Shown: one piece after another, positions 7,960 to 15,837 of the stretch
How positions within the stretch are numbered: position 1 is the stretch's first letter
Layout of the letters: the number at the start of each line of letters is the position of its first letter
Assembly: GCA_003154195.1 (NCBI GenBank)
Contig: PMCS01000012.1
Coordinates: forward strand, 1 to 49,556
Direction: 5' to 3'
Origin: Candidatus Omnitrophota bacterium
Lineage (GTDB): Bacteria > Omnitrophota > Gorgyraeia > Duberdicusellales > 4484-171
Length of the DNA stretch: 49,556 nt
The notes under the pieces: model-generated
Told to the model about the DNA's origin: nothing
Database searches by the model: none
The model's input: only the letters and a program-made list of their open reading frames with translations
Made by a program: the position numbers and the translations under genes

Positions 7960-8868
7960 ATGGATATTTTACGCACCCAAAATCTGAAAGTTTATTTTAA
8001 ACAGCAGGGTAAGGCCATTAAGGCGGTTGACGGCGTGGATGTTTTTCTTAAAGAAGGGTTAATCGTATCCTTAGCCGGCGAGTCTGGTTGCGGCAAGAGT
8101 ACGCTGGCGAAGACGATTCTGGGGTTTAATAAACCTTACGCCGGCAAGGTTTATTTTAAGGGTGTGGACATAACGCTTAAGAAAAATGAGCCGGTCATTC
8201 GGAAAAATATCCGGATTGTTTTTCAAAACCCTTATCTCAGCTTTGACCCGCGGTATACGGTATTTGCCGCGTTGTATGAAGCGCTGACAGTTTTTAAAAA
8301 GTTAAGCAAAAGCGAGGGAAGGGGATTGGTAGTCAAAGCGTTGAATGAGGTAGAATTGAATGAGGATGCCCTCGACCGCTACCCTCATGAATTAAGCGGC
8401 GGCCAGCTTCAGCGGGTATGTATCGCCCGCGCCCTCATCAATAATCCTTCTCTGGTTATTCTTGATGAGCCGACGTCGAGTCTTGATGCTACTACCGCTT
8501 ATAAAATTATAAAATTATTGAAAGAATTACGGGATTCTCGCGCCATGACCTTCTTATTTATTTCCCACAACCTTAAATTATTGCACAAAATATCTGATTT
8601 TTGTTTTATCATGTATTACGGAAAAATCGTCGAATATGGGCCAAAAGATATTTTATACGCGAATCCTTTGCATCCTTACACCAAGCTTCTGTTTGATTCC
8701 GCCGATTATAAAATCAAGAATATCCTTCAAGCCCAGGAGTTGGATTATTACGGCTGCGTATTCAAAGGTAACTGCCAGCGTAAAACCGCTGCCTGTGATA
8801 ACCCCCCGTCTAAGTTAGAAGCGGAACCGGGGCATGCGGTGTTTTGTTTTAACGTCGATAGCCGCTGA
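7960..8868 (+). CDS. ABC transporter ATP-binding protein, DppF/OppF family
   Basis: A 302-residue ATPase. Walker A GESGCGKST is near residue 44, signature LSGGQLQRV near 145, Walker B LVILDEP near 165, then the C-terminal oligopeptide-transporter domain HPYTKLLFDS and the cysteine-rich end CVFKGNCQRKTAACDNPP. It pairs with the shorter DppD-like ATPase. The track ORF starts at a TTG (7936), but AGGGGAAGG lies 6 nt before the ATG at 7960, which is the better start. Confidence 0.88.
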   Translation: MDILRTQNLKVYFKQQGKAIKAVDGVDVFLKEGLIVSLAGESGCGKSTLAKTILGFNKPYAGKVYFKGVDITLKKNEPVIRKNIRIVFQNPYLSFDPRYTVFAALYEALTVFKKLSKSEGRGLVVKALNEVELNEDALDRYPHELSGGQLQRVCIARALINNPSLVILDEPTSSLDATTAYKIIKLLKELRDSRAMTFLFISHNLKLLHKISDFCFIMYYGKIVEYGPKDILYANPLHPYTKLLFDSADYKIKNILQAQELDYYGCVFKGNCQRKTAACDNPPSKLEAEPGHAVFCFNVDSR

Positions 8869-8882
8869 GGGAATAACGTTTG

Positions 8883-10112
8883 ATGTCCGCCGGTAACCAT
8901 AAAGGAAAAAAGACTAAGATCATGGTTTACGGTAAAATGCCAATTATGGATAAGCCGCAAAAGGGAGTTAATCTGGGCGGGTGGTTGTTGATGGAAGGCT
9001 ACATGCTTCATGGACGCAACATTGCCGAACACATTTTTAAAAAAGAATTTCAAAAAATATACGGCAGAAAAGAGTTGGCGCGTTTCGAAGAATTGTTCCG
9101 CGATAACTTCATCAACGAAGATGATTTTATTGCCGTTGCGGGAATGGGCGCTAAAATAATCCGCTTACCGTTTAATCATCGGTTGCTCGAGAAAAAACCT
9201 TTTATCTATGATGAGGGCGGTTTTGCCTGTCTGGATAAAGCGTTAAGCCGGGCGCAGCGGCATGGTTTAAAAGTAATCCTTGATTTACATGCCGCCTGCG
9301 GCAGCCAGAACTGCGATTGGCACGCCGACAGCGACGGCCGGGTTTTAATCTGGGGTAATAAAAGATACCAGGAAAGAACTTATGCCCTTTGGCAGGTAAT
9401 CGCCGGCCGGTATAAAAATCATCCGGCCATTTACGCTTACGATGTACTTAACGAGCCGGTGTTGGGCGAAGAAAGCACGGATATTCTGAAAAACTTTTAC
9501 CAGAAAATTATTAAACATATCCGTGGCGTCGACAAAAAAACTTTGATTTTTTTGGAAGGCAGCCGATGGGCTCAGCAAATAGAATTTTTGCCGGATTTGC
9601 TCGGCGCCCATATCGGGGTAAGTATCCATGCCTATATGCCGCTTAGCTATACCTGCCATTACCAGCCGCTTTATAAATATCCCGGTCGAATTGAGGATCG
9701 GGATTGGGATAAACGGCAGATTTATAAATACATGGAGCCTTACTATAGATTTTCCTGTAAACATAAAACCAAAATGTTTGTGGGAGAATTTGGCATTAAC
9801 TGGCGCGGCGGAAATTACGGCGAGTTAAAATGGCTTGATGATCTTTTAACCATTCTCGATAATTTTTCTTTCGACTATACCTATTGGACATATAAAGCGA
9901 TTGCCGGCCATATTTACCCCGACGGAATATACCAGTATCTGCCTAATTCTCAATTCGTTTGTCGTCAGGGACCGGTTTACGGCTGGGAAACTTATTTAAA
10001 ATATTGGAAAGACGAAAAAGATTCAATCGCCGATTTTTGGCAAAGCAAAAACTATACTCCTAACCGGCCGGTTATCGAGCTATTACGCCGCCATTTTAAT
10101 AATGAGGCTTAG
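8883..10112 (+). CDS. Glycoside hydrolase family 5-like glucanase (exo-1,3-beta-glucanase type)
   Basis: A TIM-barrel hydrolase of about 409 residues. GVNLGGWLLMEGYM opens the barrel. YDVLNEPV near residue 190 holds the acid/base glutamate and FVGEFGINWRG near 300 the nucleophile, and RLPFNHR and DLHAACGSQN are typical GH5 strands. No signal peptide is visible, so it is predicted to be cytoplasmic. It follows dppF by 14 nt and may act on imported glycosides. The start is uncertain (ATG at 8883, 8922 or 8946). The final codons NEA-stop are supplied by the structured repeat at 10101. Confidence 0.8.
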   Translation: MSAGNHKGKKTKIMVYGKMPIMDKPQKGVNLGGWLLMEGYMLHGRNIAEHIFKKEFQKIYGRKELARFEELFRDNFINEDDFIAVAGMGAKIIRLPFNHRLLEKKPFIYDEGGFACLDKALSRAQRHGLKVILDLHAACGSQNCDWHADSDGRVLIWGNKRYQERTYALWQVIAGRYKNHPAIYAYDVLNEPVLGEESTDILKNFYQKIIKHIRGVDKKTLIFLEGSRWAQQIEFLPDLLGAHIGVSIHAYMPLSYTCHYQPLYKYPGRIEDRDWDKRQIYKYMEPYYRFSCKHKTKMFVGEFGINWRGGNYGELKWLDDLLTILDNFSFDYTYWTYKAIAGHIYPDGIYQYLPNSQFVCRQGPVYGWETYLKYWKDEKDSIADFWQSKNYTPNRPVIELLRRHFNNEA

Positions 10113-10202
10113 ATTCTCTCAAGCTCGAAGAGCGCAGAGAAAATCTGTAGCCGAATTACCCAGCACTAATTTTGTTAAGCAAAATTAGTGCTGGGTAATG
10201 AG
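10101..10202 (+). repeat. Structured 3'-end element, copy R1 (TGAG-GGCT...AGCC-GAAT)
   Basis: Stem P1 is GGCT 10106-10109 with AGCC 10149-10152. It has a 1x2 internal loop (T/GT). P2 is AGATTCTCTC with GAGAAAATCT (9 of 10 pairs). Apical stem GCTC-gaa-GAGC is flanked by AA and GCA. GAAT follows, then a perfect 19-bp inverted repeat TTACCCAGCACTAATTTTG 10156-10174 with its complement at 10180-10198, then TGAG again. The stop codon of the GH5 gene (TAG 10110-10112) lies inside P1/P2. Confidence 0.85.
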
Positions 10203-10291
10203 TTTGAAAACTCGCCGAAATCAAGACCGCAGGCTTGAGGCTTACCTAACCGAAAAATGCATTCGTTTGCTCTCATCGCACTAAAAATGTA

Positions 10292-10320
10292 TTTACCCCT
10301 CTCGATAAATATGGTATGAT
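10292..10320 (+). promoter_or_regulatory. Sigma70-like promoter for the response regulator operon
   Basis: TTTACC at 10292-10297 and TATGAT at 10315-10320 are 17 bp apart. It precedes a possible 25-codon leader ORF and the receiver gene at 10437. Confidence 0.5.
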
Positions 10321-10347
10321 TTTCTTCTAAAACAGCAGGGAAGAACT

Positions 10348-10425
10348 GTGTTCGAGATGATAGAAAGAATCGTTTCCGAGGACACATCTATAGGGATATC
10401 CAGAGGCATACAGCAAGCGGTGTGA
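10348..10425 (+). CDS. Possible 25-residue leader ORF
   Basis: A GTG-initiated ORF (MFEMIERIVSEDTSIGISRG...) with AGGGAAG about 5 nt upstream, ending 11 nt before the response regulator ATG. It is downstream of a plausible promoter. It may be a translated leader that couples into the receiver gene, or chance. No homology is recognised. Confidence 0.3.
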   Translation: MFEMIERIVSEDTSIGISRGIQQAV

Positions 10426-10436
10426 GGTGAACAGCT

Positions 10437-10799
10437 ATGAAAAAGAAAGTCCTGGTCATTGATGATGAGAGCGAAATAGTAGTTTTTATGGAAAAATTCC
10501 TGGCGCAGTTCGATATTTCCGCGATAAAAATTCTGCCGGGAGAAGGGGTGGTCGATTGCTATAACCGCAGCCAGCCGGATTTTGTTTTTCTTGACGTGCA
10601 AATGCCGAATAAGGACGGCATGGCTATTCTTAAGGAATTAAAAAAGAACCAGCCGGCATCCCGGGTAATTATGATGACCGGAGTTGAGGGGAAGGAATTC
10701 AAAGAAAAGGCTAAACGCTACGGAGCCCTGGACTATATTACCAAACCCATCGACTTGAACGATTTAAGCAAGAAAATCGAAGAATATATTATTAAATGA
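10437..10799 (+). CDS. Single-domain response regulator
   Basis: A 120-residue CheY-like receiver. The acidic pair is in VIDDES (residues 7-12), the phospho-acceptor aspartate in FLDVQMP near 52, the switch threonine in MMTG and the lysine in ITKPI near 103. No output domain is present. The GAF-HD-GYP gene starts within its stop codon (ATGA overlap at 10796), so the receiver probably signals to, or controls, that protein. GAGGTGA lies about 7 nt before the ATG. Confidence 0.9.
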   Translation: MKKKVLVIDDESEIVVFMEKFLAQFDISAIKILPGEGVVDCYNRSQPDFVFLDVQMPNKDGMAILKELKKNQPASRVIMMTGVEGKEFKEKAKRYGALDYITKPIDLNDLSKKIEEYIIK

Positions 10800-11995
10800 A
10801 AATAAGTTACCGCTACGATTTGGAAAAGACCGCCCGGCAGATGATTCTTATCCATCGTGCCGATACCCTGATTAAGCTTATTCTGCGCACGATTATAAAA
10901 AGCGTGAAGGTGAGGCATGCCGGCGTGTTTATCTATGACAACAGCCGCGATGAATATGTCGTTAAGGTATCGCGAGGGCACTCCGGTTTTAAGGTGCCAG
11001 TCGGTTTCGTAAAAATAAAAAAGGATAGCCCATTAATCCGCTATTTTACCGACGCGAAACTATCTTTTTCCAAAGAGGCGCTTTCTCTTGATCAAATCAA
11101 GCGTTTAAGAGCAAAGTTCGGCAAAACTCCTTTAAAGAAAACTATCGAAGAATTATATTTTAATCTTTCTTTTTATAAGGCTAAATTGTGTATCCCTGCT
11201 TTTTTTCGTAATGACCTGATCGGGATTTTTTTCTTAGGCGATAAGAAAAACGGACGCGCCTTCAACCGGAATGAAATAGGTTTCCTATCGGTGCTGGCTT
11301 CTGACGCGGTGATGGCTTTGAAGAACGCCGGGCTCATCGAAGAACTCAATAACCAACTGGCGATAAATAACCGGATGTTTTTGCAGACGGTTTCCGCTCT
11401 GGCTTCCAGCATCGAAGCTAAAGATAGATATACCTCGGGGCATACCGAGCGCGTAACGGAATTTTCTCTGGTCATCGCCGGGCGTATCAATAAGCATAGA
11501 AAAATAAAGGATTGGGCAAAATTCATCAAGGATTTACGGATTGCCGCGCTGCTTCATGATATCGGAAAAATCGGCGTTCCCGAAGCTATCCTTAATAAGC
11601 CGGCGGCATTGACGCCGGAAGAAAGAGCGATTATCGAGAAGCATCCCTTGATTGGAGTGAATATATTAAACCATATCGCGGAATTTTCTAATGTTCTGGC
11701 AGGCGTTAAACATCATCACGAAAGGTATAACGGAGGAGGCTATCCTTCACAATTAAAAGGAAAACAGATACCTTTGATCGCGTCAATAATCGCGTTGGCC
11801 GATGCTTACGATGCGATGACAACCGATCGGCCTTACCGGTCGGCTTTATCCCGGGAAGCCGCGATAAAAGAAATCCAAGAAAATAGAGGCAGGCAATTCG
11901 CCCCTTCCGTGGCGGACGCGTTTTTGGAAGCGTATGGGCAGATTGATAAAGAAAAGGAAAAAGAAAACGGTAGGGTTATGGCTTCGGTATCATAA
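10796..11995 (+). CDS. GAF-HD-GYP domain protein (cyclic di-GMP phosphodiesterase type)
   Basis: A 399-residue cytoplasmic protein. A GAF-like sensor covers about residues 20-180. An HD-GYP domain follows at about 195-385, with SGHTERV, LLHDIGKIGVP, KHHHERYNGGGYP and ALADAYDAMTTDRPYR. The metal-binding HD residues and the HHExxxGxGYP signature are intact, so c-di-GMP hydrolysis to GMP is expected. It overlaps the receiver gene by 4 nt, and the receiver supplies in trans what the 17570-19072 protein has fused. Confidence 0.9.
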   Translation: MKISYRYDLEKTARQMILIHRADTLIKLILRTIIKSVKVRHAGVFIYDNSRDEYVVKVSRGHSGFKVPVGFVKIKKDSPLIRYFTDAKLSFSKEALSLDQIKRLRAKFGKTPLKKTIEELYFNLSFYKAKLCIPAFFRNDLIGIFFLGDKKNGRAFNRNEIGFLSVLASDAVMALKNAGLIEELNNQLAINNRMFLQTVSALASSIEAKDRYTSGHTERVTEFSLVIAGRINKHRKIKDWAKFIKDLRIAALLHDIGKIGVPEAILNKPAALTPEERAIIEKHPLIGVNILNHIAEFSNVLAGVKHHHERYNGGGYPSQLKGKQIPLIASIIALADAYDAMTTDRPYRSALSREAAIKEIQENRGRQFAPSVADAFLEAYGQIDKEKEKENGRVMASVS

Positions 11996-12160
11996 AAGGT
12001 TATGGTTAGGGCTAGGCTCTCCTTCGCTCTTCGAGCTTCGGAGAAGTCTCGCCGAAGCTTTAGCGAAGGCGGAAAGCCGGTTTGGGCTATGGTAATGGTT
12101 AGGCCTGAATTATAGCCTTAACCCTATACGGGCATCATTGCCCTTACCCTAACCGTTTTT
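11996..12160. repeat. Dispersed-repeat cluster with GGTTAGGG motifs (copy 2 inverted)
   Basis: The whole 170-bp gap between the HD-GYP gene and the glycosyltransferase is repeat-like. GGTTATGGTTAGGGCTAG at about 11998 faces inverted TTATAGCCTTAACCCTAT at about 12111. CCTTCGCT and AGCGAAGG form a long imperfect hairpin between them. The 12107-12155 part is an inverted relative of 6931-6985. Confidence 0.55.
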
Positions 12161-12166
12161 TAATTT

Positions 12167-13282
12167 ATGAAACGTATTATCGCTTTTTATATTTCCGATG
12201 CCGGGGGCCACAACAAAGCAGCAGAGAATATTAGAGAAGCTTTTGAATATAAGGATCCCAAGGTAAAGGTTTTAAAAATAAATGCTTTAGGCTATTTTTA
12301 TCCCCGCGGCGAAAAAGTAGTGGATTTTACTTACTTGGCGATCATAAAACATTTTCCTCAGATTTGGAAAACGATTTATGACCGCCGCGATGTAATACGG
12401 AGCCTTACCCCGGTTCAAAAGTTTTTTAATAAAATCGCTTTTCGTAAGCTGTCAAAACTTATAAAAGATTTTCGTCCCGATTGTTTTATCGCAACACAGG
12501 CTTTTCCCTGCGGGGTAACGGGAGACTTTAAAGAAAAATTCGGCTGTAAAATACCCTTGATCGCCGTGGTCACCGATTATTATCCCCACCGCTTCTGGAT
12601 CCATGACGCCATAAATAAGTATACCGTCGCTTCGCTTGAGGCAAAAAAGCTTCTCGTGCGCCAGGGCGTGCCGGAAGAAAAAATAAAGATTTTAGGCATA
12701 CCCATTTCGGTAAAATTTTTAACTTCTTATCCCCGGAAAGCAATAGCCCATGAATTGGGCGTATCCGGTAGTTTGCCGGCAGTATTACTGATGGGGGGAG
12801 GGCTGGGCATAGGGCCGATAAAAAAAATCGCCAAAGAACTTGACCGGCTTCCTTTTAATTTTCAAACGATTGTAATTTGCGGCAGAAATAAGCGTCTTTA
12901 TAAATGGTTTGTGAGAAATAAAAGAAAATTTAAAAAGGCGATTTATCCTTTCGGTTATGTCGAGTTTGTGCACAAGCTTATGGATTTTTGCGATATTATT
13001 ATTACCAAACCCGGCGGCGTAACCGTTTCCGAGGCGCTATCCAAAGGCATGGCGATAGTTATCACTACCCCTATACCCGGACAGGAGGAACGAAACGTAA
13101 AATATTTGCTGAAGAAAGGCGTGATTGTAAAAGGTGAAGAATCGGGCAGCGTAAGCGAAGCGGTAAGTTCGTTTCTTTCCGACAAGAAAAAAATGTATGT
13201 CTATAAAGAAAGAGCCAAGGAGATATCCCGAATCGATTCGTCGCTGAGGATTGTGGATTTGATCTTGGAGGAAATTGTTTGA
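12167..13282 (+). CDS. Glycolipid glycosyltransferase (MGDG synthase / UgtP-like, GT28 type)
   Basis: A 371-residue GT-B enzyme. SDAGGHNKAAENI near residue 10 is the acceptor-side motif, LLMGGGLGIGPI near 208 begins the nucleotide domain, and TKPGGVTVSEALSKGMAIV near 285 is the UDP-sugar-binding motif shared by MGDG synthases and diacylglycerol glucosyltransferases. It probably adds hexose to diacylglycerol at the inner-membrane face. The acyltransferase and GT2 that follow fit a membrane-lipid locus. There is no Shine-Dalgarno site. The stop codon lies inside a hairpin. Confidence 0.8.
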   Translation: MKRIIAFYISDAGGHNKAAENIREAFEYKDPKVKVLKINALGYFYPRGEKVVDFTYLAIIKHFPQIWKTIYDRRDVIRSLTPVQKFFNKIAFRKLSKLIKDFRPDCFIATQAFPCGVTGDFKEKFGCKIPLIAVVTDYYPHRFWIHDAINKYTVASLEAKKLLVRQGVPEEKIKILGIPISVKFLTSYPRKAIAHELGVSGSLPAVLLMGGGLGIGPIKKIAKELDRLPFNFQTIVICGRNKRLYKWFVRNKRKFKKAIYPFGYVEFVHKLMDFCDIIITKPGGVTVSEALSKGMAIVITTPIPGQEERNVKYLLKKGVIVKGEESGSVSEAVSSFLSDKKKMYVYKERAKEISRIDSSLRIVDLILEEIV

Positions 13283-13315
13283 TTTTTCGGCTCTGGGTAC
13301 AGCCGGAAAATCAAA
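13276..13315 (+). other. Stop-codon-overlapping hairpin
   Basis: GTTTGATTTTTCGGCT pairs with AGCCGGAAAATCAAAC around the loop CTGGGTAC, with about 15 bp and one mismatch. The TGA of the glycosyltransferase is in the 5' arm. A T tract is absent on the + strand. It may protect the 3' end or be a repeat. Confidence 0.55.
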
Positions 13316-13316
13316 C

Positions 13317-13379
13317 ACCCTGAGCGAGCGAAGCGGTGAACGAGCAAAGCGAGTTGAACCGCGAAGCGAGTCGAAGGGC
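13317..13379. repeat. CCCTGAGCG...CGAAGGG dispersed repeat
   Basis: ACCCTGAGCGAGCGAAGCGG ... GCGAAGCGAGTCGAAGGGC is of the common CCCTTCGACTCGCTTCGCTC type of intergenic palindrome. It is non-coding and lies between the glycosyltransferase and acyltransferase genes. Confidence 0.5.
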
Positions 13380-13468
13380 TGAACAACATCAGCCTTTCAG
13401 GAAGGGATTGTTAAAGAAAATTAATGGGTTATAGATAAGTCACCGACGAATAGCATTTCAGGTTAACT

Positions 13469-14302
13469 ATGTACTTTTGGTTTGTTCTAGGTAAATTTTT
13501 TTCTTTGATTTTTCCCCGCTCTTTTTGCTACCGGGCGGCTAAAATTTTAGCTTATTTGCAGTATCATGTTTCCCAAAAAGACAGGGAAGCGGTAAAGTAT
13601 AATCTGGAACCGATATTGTCCGATAAGAAGAATATCGATGCATGTGCGAAGGAGGTTTTTGTAAATTTTTCTTATTATCTGGTTGATTTTTTCCGGTATC
13701 CCAAGCTCAATAAGAAGTTTATCGAAAAATACGTTACCGTCAGCGGGTTGGATAAAATTGATAAACTTTTGGCCGTTAAAAAGGGCATTATTCTACTGGC
13801 GGCCCATTCGGGCAACTATGAATTAGGCGGAGCGGTTACCGCCCTTTTAGGATACCCCATATCTGCCGTTGCCTTGCCGCATGAGAACAAGCGTTTGAGC
13901 GATTTTTTCAACCGCCGCCGGGAAATGACAGGGATTAAAGTCATTTCCACGGGAGTCGGCGTAAAGAAATGTTTTTCTGCTTTAAGAAACGGCGATATGC
14001 TTGCTTTGTTGGGTGACAAAGATTTTGCCGGCGGAGGAGAAAGGGTTAAAATGTTTTCCCGATACGCTTTGCTTCCGCGCGGCCCGGCGTTTTTTGCTCT
14101 CAAGACCGGTTGTCCGATAGTTCCTTCCTTTTTTTTAAGGGAAAAAGTTAATTTTTATCATCTTATTTTTGATGATCCTATTGAATGCGCCGGCAGGGAT
14201 GAAATGGGCATAGTAGAAGAATATGCCAAGGTTATCGAAAAGTATATACGCCAATATCCCGACCAGTGGTATATGTTTCAACCGTATTGGCTGAAAGAAT
14301 AA
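13469..14302 (+). CDS. Lipid A / lysophospholipid acyltransferase (LpxL/HtrB family)
   Basis: A 277-residue protein with an N-terminal membrane segment (WFVLGKFFSLIF) and the acyltransferase motif AAHSGNYELGG near residue 110, matching the HxGNxE form of LpxL/LpxM. GDKDFAGGGERVKMFSR near 185 and GCPIVPSFFLRE are further family blocks. It transfers a fatty acyl chain to a lipid A precursor or related lipid at the inner membrane. Length is slightly below E. coli LpxL. It lies between two glycosyltransferase genes. Confidence 0.85.
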   Translation: MYFWFVLGKFFSLIFPRSFCYRAAKILAYLQYHVSQKDREAVKYNLEPILSDKKNIDACAKEVFVNFSYYLVDFFRYPKLNKKFIEKYVTVSGLDKIDKLLAVKKGIILLAAHSGNYELGGAVTALLGYPISAVALPHENKRLSDFFNRRREMTGIKVISTGVGVKKCFSALRNGDMLALLGDKDFAGGGERVKMFSRYALLPRGPAFFALKTGCPIVPSFFLREKVNFYHLIFDDPIECAGRDEMGIVEEYAKVIEKYIRQYPDQWYMFQPYWLKE

Positions 14303-14319
14303 TTTGGACTAATAAATAT

Positions 14320-14382
14320 TGTAGGGGCGGGGTTTCCCCGCCCCTATCAAAAATCGGACGCGGTAACCGCGCCCCTACTATA
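14320..14382. repeat. GTAGGGGCGGGG palindromic repeat
   Basis: TAGGGGCGGGG-ttt-CCCCGCCCCTA is followed by GGACGCGGTAACCGCGCCCC and CTAC, so the outer ends GTAGGGGCG and CGCCCCTAC are also inverted. It fills the 87-bp gap before the GT2 gene. Similar palindromes occur in many bacterial genomes. Confidence 0.65.
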
Positions 14383-14389
14383 GAATCAT

Positions 14390-15061
14390 ATGAATATTTG
14401 GGTTTTGATTCCCGCTTATAACGAAGAAAAAAATTTAGAGAAGCTCCTCAATGAGCTTAAGGGAAAGAATCTTTTCCTGCTTGTTGTCGATGACGGTTCG
14501 CGCGACGGAACTTATAAGATAGCGTCTGAATACGCCGATACCGTTATTAAAAATGAGCAAAACTTAGGTAAGGGCATGTCTTTGAAGCTTGGTATAAAAT
14601 ACCTTCTGGAAAACAAAAATTTCGATTATGTCATTATCATGGATGCCGACGGCCAGCATTCCCCTCTGGACATAGACAGTTTTTTGAAGGAAGCGCGAGA
14701 AAACCGCGAATTTTTTGTCGTAGGCAATCGCATGGATAATCCCGGCGATATGCCGGCAATAAGAATTATGACGAATAAATTCATGTCCTGGCTCATTTCC
14801 AGGATAATCGGCCAGAAAATTTGCGATAGCCAGTGCGGTTTCCGGCTCATTAAAAAAGAGGTTTTAGAGAAACTTACGCTTAAGACCAATCGGTTTGAGA
14901 TAGAATCGGAATTAGTTATCGTCGCGGCAAAAAACGGTTTTCGCCTGAAGAGTATCCCGGTCAGGAGCATTTATTATAAAAAGCAGCAAAGCAGGATCAA
15001 TCCTTTCTTGGATACTCTCAGGTTTGTAAAATTTATCTTTTACGCTTCCGGCCGCCGCTAA
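14390..15061 (+). CDS. Family 2 glycosyltransferase (dolichyl-phosphate-mannose-synthase type)
   Basis: A 223-residue single GT-A domain. LIPAYNEEKNLEKLL is at residues 5-19, VVDDGSRDGT near 32, and the metal-binding DADGQH near 84. QCGFRLIKKEVL near 155 is the acceptor-side motif. There are no C-terminal TM helices, as in soluble DPM1-like enzymes. It probably transfers a sugar from an NDP donor to polyprenyl phosphate or a lipid at the cytoplasmic face. There is no Shine-Dalgarno site; TATAGAAT lies directly upstream of the ATG. Confidence 0.88.
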   Translation: MNIWVLIPAYNEEKNLEKLLNELKGKNLFLLVVDDGSRDGTYKIASEYADTVIKNEQNLGKGMSLKLGIKYLLENKNFDYVIIMDADGQHSPLDIDSFLKEARENREFFVVGNRMDNPGDMPAIRIMTNKFMSWLISRIIGQKICDSQCGFRLIKKEVLEKLTLKTNRFEIESELVIVAAKNGFRLKSIPVRSIYYKKQQSRINPFLDTLRFVKFIFYASGRR

Positions 15062-15079
15062 CCAATTTTTTGAAATTAG

Positions 15080-15107
15080 TTGACAATTTTTTTTAAGGGT
15101 ATATATT
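15080..15107 (+). promoter_or_regulatory. Sigma70-like promoter
   Basis: TTGACA at 15080-15085 and TATATT at 15102-15107 are separated by 16 bp. It precedes the small membrane protein gene by about 125 bp. Confidence 0.65.
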
Positions 15108-15231
15108 TTATAGAACAAGAGCTTTCACGGTGATTCATAGTAAATTTAAAATTAACGTTTGACATTCAACCTGTCTCATAATTTAGGCGAAACAGTTTGC
15201 CTGCAGGGATGCAAAATAAGGAGGGGATATT

Positions 15232-15441
15232 ATGAAAGATGTATATCGGGTTGGTGATGATCTTTTCATGGCGCTGGCTTTTGTGAGTTTTGTTGTGGGA
15301 GTAGTTTTACGGATATTAAGTTTTTCCGATGTTCCTTTCGGCGTCAACTATAAAGAAGTTATATTTTTATCAATGCTGTGCTTGCTTTTCAGCATCGCGT
15401 TAAGCTTGCACGATGCCAATATTTCTAAAAGAAACAGTTAG
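15232..15441 (+). CDS. Small two-TM membrane protein, unknown function
   Basis: A 69-residue protein with two hydrophobic helices, LFMALAFVSFVVGVVLRIL (about residues 10-28) and VIFLSMLCLLFSIALSL (about 43-59), joined by a short loop containing DVPFGVNY. The end is basic and polar (KRNS). A strong AAGGAGGGG site lies before the ATG, a promoter lies upstream and a terminator-like hairpin lies downstream, so it looks like a genuine single-gene unit. I do not recognise the family. Confidence 0.7.
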   Translation: MKDVYRVGDDLFMALAFVSFVVGVVLRILSFSDVPFGVNYKEVIFLSMLCLLFSIALSLHDANISKRNS

Positions 15442-15471
15442 CAGGGAAACGCTAAATCCTACCGCTGATTG

Positions 15472-15531
15472 AAACTGGGCTTGCCCCCGGAATGCCTTAG
15501 GCAAACATGGGCGCAGGCCCAGTTTGTTTTT
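15472..15531 (+). terminator. Probable intrinsic terminator
   Basis: AAACTGGGC at 15472-15480 pairs with GCCCAGTTT at 15517-15525, followed by GTTTTT. It lies 31 bp after the small membrane protein gene. Confidence 0.55.
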
Positions 15532-15581
15532 AACTCGTAGTTTCGCTGCTCCGATAATAATTATATTAACAGGAAAATACA

Positions 15582-15750
15582 TTACGCCTGCCTGCGGGCA
15601 GGTATTTTTCCGGTTCTGGCTTGCCCGGCCGCTTGGTTAGTGAGCGAAGCGATACCGCAGGCAGACACCCGCCCGTCGTTTTTTAAAGCTTTTTTGAGCA
15701 AGGAATATAAATATATTAATCCGCAGCCGATTAATTTATATACTGTTACA
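15582..15750. repeat. Palindrome-rich non-coding stretch
   Basis: This is part of a 396-bp gene-free gap. CCTGCCTGCGGGCAGG sits inside outer arms GGAAAATAC and GTATTTTTCC. A GAGCGAAGCG repeat piece follows at about 15643. ATATATTAAT and ATTAATTTATAT around 15709-15742 form an AT-rich hairpin. No ORF with a plausible start is seen. Confidence 0.5.
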
Positions 15751-15751
15751 G

Positions 15752-15831
15752 AAAAATGCAATCAGCTTGTTTCGTAATTCTTGCGAAACCGGTTGGAAGA
15801 AAATTGCATTTTTTGGGTTAATTAGTATAAT
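15752..15831 (+). promoter_or_regulatory. gspG promoter overlapped by a nested inverted repeat; predicted leaderless start
   Basis: The -35 TTGCAT (15804-15809) and -10 TATAAT (15826-15831) are 16 bp apart. The -10 ends 6 nt before the ATG at 15838, so transcription would begin at or next to the start codon. AAAAATGCAAT (15752-15762) is inverted as ATTGCATTTTT from 15803, covering the -35 box. Inside it, GTTTCG (15769-15774) pairs with CGAAAC (15784-15789). This looks like an operator or a structured upstream region. Confidence 0.6.
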
Positions 15832-15837
15832 GTTTAT

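Noticed and set aside
15735-15765. Third copy of the TTTCTATACTG/TGCTAAAAT box
   Set aside because: TATACTG and TGC are present, but the spacing differs and the TAAAAT part is absent.
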